NCBI RefSeq assembly: GCF_025244865.1
Contig: NZ_CP104272.1
Location: forward strand, 2,728,001-2,792,000
Direction of reading: 5' to 3'
Source: Arthrobacter sp. zg-Y1110
Lineage (GTDB): Bacteria; Actinomycetota; Actinomycetes; Actinomycetales; Micrococcaceae
DNA length: 64,000 nucleotides
Shown here: one piece after another, positions 11,245 through 18,507 of the stretch
Position numbering within the stretch: the stretch's first letter is position 1
Layout: each line of letters opens with the position of its first letter
Translations under genes and position numbers: made by a program
Notes under the pieces: generated by a model
Told to the model about the DNA's origin: nothing
Seen by the model: only the letters and a program-made list of their open reading frames with translations
The model's database searches: none

Positions 11245-11553
11245 CTACAGCTTGATTTCGATGTTCACGTCGGCAGGCAGGTCGAGACGCATGAGCGAGT
11301 CAACGGCCTTAGGCGTGGGGTCAATGATGTCGATCAGGCGCTTGTGCGTGCGCATTTCAAAGTGCTCGCGGCTGTCCTTGTACTTGTGCGGCGAACGGAT
11401 AACAACGTAAACGTTCTTTTCCGTGGGCAGCGGCACAGGGCCTACTACCGTTGCGCCTGCACGCGTGACCGTCTCAACGATCTTCCGTGCTGATACGTCA
11501 ATGACCTCGTGGTCATACGACTTCAGCCGGATGCGGATTTTTTGTCCCGCCAT
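11245..11553 (-). CDS. rpsJ: 30S ribosomal protein S10
   Basis: S10 (NusE) works in the small subunit and in Nus-dependent antitermination. The ATG at 11553 gives the standard 102-residue protein starting [19 protein letters not shown], with [20 protein letters not shown] in the centre. An open frame continues 55 codons upstream but without family resemblance, so the shorter start is used. It heads the S10 operon behind a leader of more than 300 bases. Confidence 0.98.
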   Translation of the reverse strand: MAGQKIRIRLKSYDHEVIDVSARKIVETVTRAGATVVGPVPLPTEKNVYVVIRSPHKYKDSREHFEMRTHKRLIDIIDPTPKAVDSLMRLDLPADVNIEIKL

Positions 11554-12063
11554 GGCGTCGTGCCTCTTTCTTCGAGTAATGCTCTCTGTACAGTTTTTGC
11601 ACCGAACTGCCTTACGGCCTGGCGCCCCTCCAACAGACTGAATCCGGATAATTCCGGGTTCCTCACCCTGCCGAGGCTCCGACCCCCGCGCTCGGGCGTG
11701 TCGCGGTGTTGAGGCCAACGACGCCGAGCAGGATTAGGGGCGGGTTATATATGGGCTCTTTCCCTGAAGGATCCGACCCTGCATCAGGCATTATCCTGAC
11801 CGGGACGAAATCTCACCACTGCCTGGCCCCTGCTGTTCGCAGGAACATGGGCGCGTGTGGGCACAAAAGCGCTTGAACAACTTCTCTAGTCTGCCAGACT
11901 CGGGCACAGATGGCTAATCAGGCATCTGTCTCCGGAGGTCTCCCTCCAGGGTCCCGACGCCGGTCCGCCCAAGTCCGTGCACGCTGCTCCCGGGGTAAAC
12001 CCCTCAACGGGCAGCGTGTTAACTTCCACCAGTCTAACGCACAGCCAGCGGCACTTTTGAAAG
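11554..12063 (-). promoter_or_regulatory. S10 operon leader and upstream region
   Basis: About 500 bases without a convincing gene separate rpsJ from the next small ORF. The inverted repeat AGTCT-GCC-AGACT lies at 11888-11900, 335 bases before rpsJ; nearly the same element lies 295 bases before rpsL. Candidate -10 boxes on the minus strand are GATAAT (11795-11790) and a TATATA run (about 11745-11752), both without clear -35 partners. A short repeat CAGTT/AACTG near 11590-11609 could fold just before rpsJ. Nothing recognisable is seen in 11901-12063. Confidence 0.45.
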
Positions 12064-12195
12064 TCAGGCGCGGCCGTCCCGGTTGGACCGGCGGATGCGC
12101 TTGGCCCGTTCGATTTCCGGGCGGAACCGCTTACGGGACCACCCGACACCTGCCACCACTGCGGCCACGATCACCAGAAGGATAAGGAATTCCAT
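12064..12195 (-). CDS. small single-span membrane protein (43 aa), unknown
   Basis: I do not recognise this gene. The minus strand from ATG 12195 encodes 43 residues beginning MEFLILLVIVAAVVAGVGW: a hydrophobic segment at residues 3-19 followed by a strongly basic tail (SRKRFRPEIERAKRIRRSNR). The layout predicts an N-out/C-in or tail-exposed membrane peptide under the positive-inside rule. The ribosome binding site is weak (CGGAA at a short distance). It stands alone, 180 bases after the giant membrane protein gene on the same strand. It could also be a chance ORF. Confidence 0.5.
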   Translation of the reverse strand: MEFLILLVIVAAVVAGVGWSRKRFRPEIERAKRIRRSNRDGRA

Positions 12196-12307
12196 GTTCC
12201 GAGCCTAGCGGAGCCATGGCCCGGCGTCAGCGGCACGGGGCTCCTCCCTGGTCTGCGCGCGGCGGTCTGCGCCTTGCACGGGATCGTTGCTGATCCATCC
12301 CCGCCGT

Positions 12308-12330
12308 CTCCGGCCCGGGCCGGGCCGGAG
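12308..12330 (-). terminator. GC hairpin after the giant membrane protein gene
   Basis: A perfect 9-base-pair stem CTCCGGCCC/GGGCCGGAG with a 5-base loop lies 47 bases after the stop of the 1932-residue gene. No T-run follows on the minus strand, so it may be a weak or Rho-assisted end signal. Confidence 0.3.
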
Positions 12331-12376
12331 AACAGCCTCTCCCCTGCGCTGCACGCGTCCAGGATCCGCCGGGACG

Positions 12377-15300
12377 TCAGTGCGTGCGGTCCTCTTCCGG
12401 GCCCTGCCTGCGGCCCGGACCGTGTGCATCCGTTCCGGGTCCGGTGTTGCCGCCCGGTGCAGGCCCGACTCCATCGGCACCGCCGGTGGTGGCGGGGCCG
12501 GAGACCGCCGGGGCACTCCCCTGCGCCGGGTACACCGCCGCCGGTGGCGCCGGCGGAGCAAACCCGGGCGCCGAACCCGGCGGAGTGAACCCCGTTGCCG
12601 AACCCGGCGCAGCGGATCCGTTGGCCCCATCCATCGGCCCGTACCCGAGCGCCGACACCGCCGGCATGTTGCCGGGTGACGTACTCGCCGGTGAAGGCAC
12701 CGGCACCGGAATGGCCGGTGGGGTCCCCTGCGTAGTTTGAACAGGTGGATTCCCCGGGTCATCGGTCCGCACGCGGGTGAGCCGCCAGACGGCCAGGGCG
12801 ATCAGCCCGATACCCAGCAGGGCCAGGAGCAGGAACGTGTAACCGCGCAGGTACCAAAGCACCGCCAGCACCACACCCGCCGCGCCCCACAGGGTGAACA
12901 GCCTTCTGCTGGCCAGGAGGCCGAAGGCAAGGAGCCCGGCATGTGCCACCAGCGCCCAGAGCTGTTTTCCGCCTCCACCGAAGATGACCGTGGACAGACC
13001 GCTGGCGGAAAGAATGACAGCCGAAACCACCAGGACCGCGGTGCCCCTCTGGTCACGTTTGCGAAGGAACTCGTAAGCCGCCAATCCGGCCAGGACAGTG
13101 GCCCAGTACTGCAGGGACCAGAATCCGTTGACGTTGCCCAGGACGAGCCAGCCCATCCGCTGCACTGCGAGTGCAGTCACCAGTACGGCGGCCTGCACGG
13201 CCGGCTCCCGGAACCGGGCTGGAACCTCCAGGAGGGCCAGCGCCAACGCAGCAACCACGGTCAGTGCACCGGCTGCGGCTGACGAGTCGGGGGCCATCGC
13301 CGGTATGGCGGCCAGAGCCGGGATAAGAGCCGAGGCCGAACCCAGGATGCGCCGGCGGAGCTGCGAGGGCGAAATCCGGGCCGCCGCGCCACCGGGCAAG
13401 GACGCTTCGACCGGACGGGCGGGGGTAAGGAGGCGGATCGCTTGGAGAACGGCTGCGGTCACCCAGAGCGGCAGCAGCGAAGCGAAGCCGGTGTCCCAGC
13501 TGCCGGCCAGGACAGTGTCGAAGAGTCCCCGGAACAGGAACAGCATTCCTACGGTGAGCAGGACCGGCGTCCCCACGGCCAGCCAGGTAAGGCTGCGGGT
13601 AGAGGAAACAACCAGGAAGATCGCTGCACCCAGGACGAAGGCAGCAGCCGGCAGGAATCGGCTATCTGCGGCCGGGCTGACCGCAAGGACCGCAGCGGTA
13701 TAGCCGATGGCAGCTGCCAGCAGTGCCGTACGGGTGGGCTCGTCGAGGGACCGGCGCGCTTCCCCGCACAATGCCGCCGCTGCGAGGATGAGCAGAATCG
13801 ATCCTGCTGCGCCGGTTGCGAGCAGCGGTTCCGGAATTGCCCCCCGGCTGCTGAACTCCAGCAGGTTGGCGAGGACCAGCCCAAGCGCACCCAAAGCGTA
13901 CGCGGCGGGATAAACAACCCAGGCTGATCTCGGGTGACCCTCCGCCCGGCGCCGGGTGAACGCCGCCGCGGCCGTGATGAGCAGCAGGAACAGGTGCAGA
14001 GCGACGACGTCCCGTTGGATTGCCGTTCCGGCAAGGAATCCGTAGGGGATCGGAAGCAGGGCCAGCAAGGCGATGCTCAGCCACTGCGACGTTTCCGAGT
14101 ATCCATGCGCGTCGAGCCGGCGATGCAGCAGGGTACGGATCAATTGCTGTATTGCCAGCGCCATTGCCCCGGCAATGTACAGACCATGCATGCCGACGCC
14201 GAGGTCGGCAGCTACGAGCACCGTCTGGACCACCAGGAGGCCCTGCACGCCGAGGAGATAGAGACCGCGGTTGGGTTCCGAGCGCTTCAGTGCAAGGTAC
14301 GCAGAGTAGGCCAGCGCTGCCAGCACCAGCAGTTCGTAGCCGCGCAGCCCCAGCACTCCGGCACCTACGGCCGCTGCAGCAGCGAATCCTGCCAGCGCCG
14401 CTGCTTCATACCGATCGGGAAGCAAGAGCGATGTGGCTGCGTTTGCGGCCAGCGCGGTCCAGAGCAACGCCAAGGTCCAGCCGGTCCCGTGGCCCTCGAC
14501 CCCGCGGGATGCGGCAGTAGCCAGCAGCGCCACCAGTGCGGCGGCGCAGAGGAACTCGGCAGCAAATTTCAGCGGCCTTCCCCTCCGTACCCGGACGACG
14601 GCGGCCAATTGGCTGAACACTGCCACGCCGGCGGCGCAGAGGACAAGGAACATCAGCATGCCGCTTTGCGCTGCCGGCCCCTGCAGTCCGATATATGCCA
14701 GCGGAACTCCTGTTGATGCCGCCAGGCCGCCCCACCGCGCCCACGATGCAAGCCCCAGGGGTTCCAGCAGCCTTGCAAAGACGGTCCGCAGCACCTGTCC
14801 GACAGCAATGCCGACGGCCACGGCAGCGAAGACCTGGTGCACGTCCCCGGTCAGGTCGGCCGCCGCCAGCCCGGCCAGGACAACCGCCAGGATGTGGGCA
14901 GCCAGGAGATAGGCACCACGGAGGGGATTGCTGCGTCCCAAAACGAGGTAAGTGCAGTAGGCAAGGGCTGCCAGCACGAGGATCTCGTACCCCCTGATCC
15001 CCAGGACTCCCGCGCCGACGACGGCGACTGCGGTGAAGCCGGCGGGTGCAGTCAGGGCCGGCCAGCTGCGGCGGAGCATCAGCGCCGTAAACACGTTGAC
15101 AGCAAGCGCCGCTGCGAGGACGGCCACGGTGGCAACTGCTCCGTTGCCTTCCGCCGCCCGTACTCCGATCTCCAGCAGCAGCACCAGTCCTGCTGCAGCG
15201 GCAGCGCCGATAGAAGCCTTGGTGCCGGAGACCCTCATACGGCCGGTAACGCCGGCGGTCCCGCCGGAAGCTGCGGCAGCTGGCCCCGGCAAACCGGTAC

Positions 15301-18175
15301 CGGCCGCGCCGCGTTCACCGAAGCACGTCCGTCCCGTCGCCGCAAGTGTGTAGGCACCCTGGGTAAGGACCGCGGACCCGACACCGATGAGCAGCAGGAC
15401 GACACCGGTCTCCGAACGTGCCGCCGTGTAGGTGAGGAGGTAATAGAGCGGGGGCAGCACCGCCAGCACGGTGACGGTTGCCCACAGGAGTGTCTGGGAG
15501 AGTCCGAGCCCGCGGAGTTTCCGGTCCAGGAGAACCCGCAGGAGGTGCTGGGCAGCCAGGCAGACCGCCATGGCAATGAAGATCCCGTGCACCCCGGCTC
15601 CGAGGTCTGCGGCAATCAGGGCAGACAACGCAGTCAGCTGGGTCTGTCCTGCCGCCAGGTAGTAGGTCCGGTGCGTCCTGGGTGCCAGCTTCCAGGCCAG
15701 GACGGCACAGTAGCAAAGAGCAGCGGCTGCAAGCAGTTCGTAGCCCCTGACGCCCAGGACGCCCGCACCCATAAGTGCGGCAGCGGCGAAACCGGCCGGC
15801 GCAGCAATGAGGTACCTTCCGCCGGGCCGGAGCGTGGATGTCAAAACGTTTCCGGCCACAACGGTCCACAGGCCGAGCAAGGTCAACACCAGCCCCGGCG
15901 ATTCCTGGAAGCGGAGCAGCAGGGTCAGGACCGCTGCGGCAGCAGCCGCAGCGGTGATGGCGGCACCCGGGAAGCGTTCGGGTTTTGCGCGCCGGGTACG
16001 GACAACTGACACGGCCTGGTTGGCCGTCAGTGCGAGCACCGCGGTGGCGAGGGCCCAGGCTCCGGCATTCACACCGGGTATTCCGGCAAGGGATGCAAGG
16101 ACAGTCAGGGCCACCAGCAGGATGGCCGCAGCACGTGCGGCGAGGACGAATACCAGGCGTTCCGCCGCGCCGCCCCGCACCGCACGGACCACCAGATACC
16201 CAGCGAGGACTGCGGTGGACAGGACACCCGGCCACAGTGCGTCACCGGGCATCAGCGTGTTGGGCACGAAGGCGAGGGCGGCCGGCACCAGGACGGCATA
16301 CTCAAGGCGCCCGCCCAGTTTCCATGCCGCGGCCAGATACGTCACAAGGACCACGACGGCGGTTCCGGCGAAGGCAGCGGAACTGCCCGAAGACTCCCAC
16401 TCGCGAACCACGTGCCAGAGTCCGGCTGCCAGTGCGGTGCACGCCTGCAGAACCAGCAGGGCGGCCACATCGACGCGGAAGAACCTGCGCGCAGCCTCTT
16501 CGGGGGCGACCGCCGGTTTCTTGAGGCTGACGGTTGCCGCCGCTGCAGCCACGGAATCGGATGCCGGGGCGGGCGTGAACGCGGCGGGAGATGACGGTGC
16601 CGGCGGTGCCGGTGGTGCCGACAGTGGCACGGCCTTTTCGCCCTGTCCCGCTGCCGTTCCCAGCGGAGCGGAATCCCCTGTTGAGTCAGCGCCGGCCTCC
16701 GGGCGGGGACGCTCGTCGCTCTCCCGGTCCAAAGGCAGCCCGGTGCTCTTGGCAGCCACCTGCAGTAGGGCCGCGGCCCCGTACATGGGGCGGCGCGCCA
16801 GGACCCCTGCCGTCTGGACCGCAACCTGCACCGCGAAAGCGAGCAACGTCAGCTGGGTGCTGTCCGTAAAGGAATAGAACAGGGACGTAAGTCCCACGGT
16901 GCCGGCGGCCCGCAGCCCGTAGCTGTTGACGAGCTGGTGGCGGGCGGGGCCCTGCCAAAGCATTACTGCGTAGTAGAGGGCGAATGCGAGGAAGAGGATC
17001 CCCAACTGCGCCGCGCTCAGCTGGCCGGAGATCTGGACGGAGGCGATGGCTGTAGCCGGAACCAGATAGCGGTGGGAGCGGACAAATGCATCCACATAGA
17101 GATTGTTCAGCCAACCCGGACGCCGGATCGCCGCGAGGCTGATCAGGGTGGCGAGAATGACGGTGAAGAGGAAGTACCAGACGATTCCCCAGCGCAGTGC
17201 CGCTCCGGAAGCCAGGCCCGAGGACAGCAGGAACGTCAAGGCGAGATAGGTGACTACCCGGCTTTCAATCTTTGCAGCGGCGTAGGCAAACGCCGCGGTT
17301 CCAACCACCGAGGTAACAAGCCAGGCTGCCGGGCCGTCCGGAAGCACGAAATTGAACAGGGCGAGTCCGACCACGGGGATCAAGGCAAGGCCCGTACCCG
17401 TAAATGCTACGGCTGCCGGTCGAAGGCGGGCGCTCCGGGCATGGATGACCAGTCCTGAAACGTAGAACAGGGCCGTGACAGCGACAACTCCGAAGAAGCG
17501 GGCCTCTGCCGGGATGGCGAGCCCGATGAACAATGCCGCGGCAGCCACCAGGAGGAGGCTGGCGGAGTAGAGCGTGATGTTGATATTGCGCAGGTCCCGG
17601 CGGCGTTTTTCTTCCTTCAGCTCGGCTTCGGTCTTGACCGGCGGAGCCGGCCTGGGCGGAGCCGGCCTGGGCGGAGCCGGCCTGGGCGGGACGGGAACGT
17701 TCCGGTTCGGGGCGGCGGGCACGGGGGCGACGGTGGACGGGTGGCCGGCCGGCTCGCCGGGAGGGGGCACAGCTGCTGACCGAGAGTGGGACGGAGACGA
17801 GGGAACAGCGTAGGAAGTGACATACGAAGCAGTGGGTGCCGGGGCTGGAGCGGGGGCCGCTGCAGCGGCGGCAGGTGCGGCAGGAGCACCGGGGGCAGGT
17901 GCGGCAGGAGCACCGGGGGCAGGTGCAGCCGGAGCCGGTGCGACGGCGGCAGCACCCGAAGCTGCAGAGCCCTCTGGAACGTGGACGGTCGCGGGTGGCC
18001 GGAACCGCACTGCTGCGTCGTTGAATCCCGCCCGGTAGCCGTCCTCATAGATTTGGGCCGGCGGCGGCAGCGGCCGGCCCTGGCCGTCCACGGGTCGGGC
18101 GGCTTTTTTACCTACCGCCCGCCCGACGGCGAAACTGGCTGCGGCTGCGGCCAGGAATAAGAGAAAGACCCCCAT
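12377..18175 (-). CDS. giant multi-spanning membrane protein (1932 aa) with triplicated module
   Basis: The ATG at 18175 is preceded by GGAAGG and opens a single TM anchor (GVFLLFLAAAAASFAVGRAV). Residues 60-180 are a Pro/Ala low-complexity linker with tandem PAPPR and APGAPAAP units. From about 200 to 1800 the protein is nearly continuous hydrophobic segments, interrupted by a Pro/Ala/Ser loop near 480-560. The motif GAGVLG-hydrophobic-RGYE recurs at about 803, 1054 and 1271, each followed by an A-D-L-G/T-x-G/D-hydrophobic-H segment, so a module of about 220-250 residues is present three times. The last 130 residues are a Pro/Gly/Ala cytoplasmic-type tail ending charged. It resembles actinobacterial proteins named after a SCO7613 C-terminal domain, from memory. 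No catalytic motif is visible and function is unknown. Confidence 0.85.
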   Translation of the reverse strand: MGVFLLFLAAAAASFAVGRAVGKKAARPVDGQGRPLPPPAQIYEDGYRAGFNDAAVRFRPPATVHVPEGSAASGAAAVAPAPAAPAPGAPAAPAPGAPAAPAAAAAAPAPAPAPTASYVTSYAVPSSPSHSRSAAVPPPGEPAGHPSTVAPVPAAPNRNVPVPPRPAPPRPAPPRPAPPVKTEAELKEEKRRRDLRNINITLYSASLLLVAAAALFIGLAIPAEARFFGVVAVTALFYVSGLVIHARSARLRPAAVAFTGTGLALIPVVGLALFNFVLPDGPAAWLVTSVVGTAAFAYAAAKIESRVVTYLALTFLLSSGLASGAALRWGIVWYFLFTVILATLISLAAIRRPGWLNNLYVDAFVRSHRYLVPATAIASVQISGQLSAAQLGILFLAFALYYAVMLWQGPARHQLVNSYGLRAAGTVGLTSLFYSFTDSTQLTLLAFAVQVAVQTAGVLARRPMYGAAALLQVAAKSTGLPLDRESDERPRPEAGADSTGDSAPLGTAAGQGEKAVPLSAPPAPPAPSSPAAFTPAPASDSVAAAAATVSLKKPAVAPEEAARRFFRVDVAALLVLQACTALAAGLWHVVREWESSGSSAAFAGTAVVVLVTYLAAAWKLGGRLEYAVLVPAALAFVPNTLMPGDALWPGVLSTAVLAGYLVVRAVRGGAAERLVFVLAARAAAILLVALTVLASLAGIPGVNAGAWALATAVLALTANQAVSVVRTRRAKPERFPGAAITAAAAAAAVLTLLLRFQESPGLVLTLLGLWTVVAGNVLTSTLRPGGRYLIAAPAGFAAAALMGAGVLGVRGYELLAAAALCYCAVLAWKLAPRTHRTYYLAAGQTQLTALSALIAADLGAGVHGIFIAMAVCLAAQHLLRVLLDRKLRGLGLSQTLLWATVTVLAVLPPLYYLLTYTAARSETGVVLLLIGVGSAVLTQGAYTLAATGRTCFGERGAAGTGLPGPAAAASGGTAGVTGRMRVSGTKASIGAAAAAGLVLLLEIGVRAAEGNGAVATVAVLAAALAVNVFTALMLRRSWPALTAPAGFTAVAVVGAGVLGIRGYEILVLAALAYCTYLVLGRSNPLRGAYLLAAHILAVVLAGLAAADLTGDVHQVFAAVAVGIAVGQVLRTVFARLLEPLGLASWARWGGLAASTGVPLAYIGLQGPAAQSGMLMFLVLCAAGVAVFSQLAAVVRVRRGRPLKFAAEFLCAAALVALLATAASRGVEGHGTGWTLALLWTALAANAATSLLLPDRYEAAALAGFAAAAAVGAGVLGLRGYELLVLAALAYSAYLALKRSEPNRGLYLLGVQGLLVVQTVLVAADLGVGMHGLYIAGAMALAIQQLIRTLLHRRLDAHGYSETSQWLSIALLALLPIPYGFLAGTAIQRDVVALHLFLLLITAAAAFTRRRAEGHPRSAWVVYPAAYALGALGLVLANLLEFSSRGAIPEPLLATGAAGSILLILAAAALCGEARRSLDEPTRTALLAAAIGYTAAVLAVSPAADSRFLPAAAFVLGAAIFLVVSSTRSLTWLAVGTPVLLTVGMLFLFRGLFDTVLAGSWDTGFASLLPLWVTAAVLQAIRLLTPARPVEASLPGGAAARISPSQLRRRILGSASALIPALAAIPAMAPDSSAAAGALTVVAALALALLEVPARFREPAVQAAVLVTALAVQRMGWLVLGNVNGFWSLQYWATVLAGLAAYEFLRKRDQRGTAVLVVSAVILSASGLSTVIFGGGGKQLWALVAHAGLLAFGLLASRRLFTLWGAAGVVLAVLWYLRGYTFLLLALLGIGLIALAVWRLTRVRTDDPGNPPVQTTQGTPPAIPVPVPSPASTSPGNMPAVSALGYGPMDGANGSAAPGSATGFTPPGSAPGFAPPAPPAAVYPAQGSAPAVSGPATTGGADGVGPAPGGNTGPGTDAHGPGRRQGPEEDRTH
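17641..17685. repeat. three perfect 15-bp tandem repeats (encode PAPPR units)
   Basis: The unit GCGGAGCCGGCCTGG occurs three times without mismatch, inside the N-terminal linker of the giant membrane protein. The period is a multiple of three, so unit gain or loss by slippage would keep the frame. Confidence 0.9.
17871..17918. repeat. two perfect 24-bp tandem repeats in the same linker
   Basis: A 24-base unit starting GCAGGTGCGGCAGGAGCACC is repeated exactly (17871-17894 and 17895-17918), with a degenerate third copy after it. It encodes APGAPAAP-type Ala/Pro repeats. Confidence 0.85.
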
Positions 18176-18507
18176 GAAACTGCTACCTTCCGGTTCAAGT
18201 TCGACTGGAGACCATCCTAGGGTGCCGCACCTCACAACCCGTTATCTGTTCGACGCCGGTGTGTGTATCTATTCCGTGCCGGCCGCACCCGGGCGCCCTG
18301 TGCAGGAACAGTCCCCGCATGCGCGCGGCCAAGGCCGCCGGACCGCGGTCCGGACCCTGAAGGCGGCACAGCGGTCCCCGGCGGAAATGTGCCCCCGGCT
18401 GCCGATCTGAGGCAAGGGCTGTTCCGGCCCGGATAACCAACTGGTAGCGTCGGCGCACGAGGAGCCAGGGGGAAGGCGCCCAGACGAACGGAAAGGGCCT
18501 TGCGGCC
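18176..18507. promoter_or_regulatory. divergent intergenic region with candidate promoters
   Basis: These 332 bases separate the giant membrane protein (minus) from the EPSPS-like fusion gene (plus). On the minus strand TAGGAT at 18219-18214 could be the -10 of the membrane protein gene, 39 bases before its start. On the plus strand TAGCGT near 18444 is a weak -10 candidate for the fusion operon, whose ATG at 18508 is preceded by GAAAGGG at about 11 bases. No operator repeat or riboswitch was seen. Confidence 0.3.

Noticed and set aside
11886..12185. Overlapping 87-91-codon frames on both strands upstream of rpsJ
   Set aside because: No family features, and they overlap the S10 upstream region. 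Only the 43-codon membrane ORF has a sensible protein layout.
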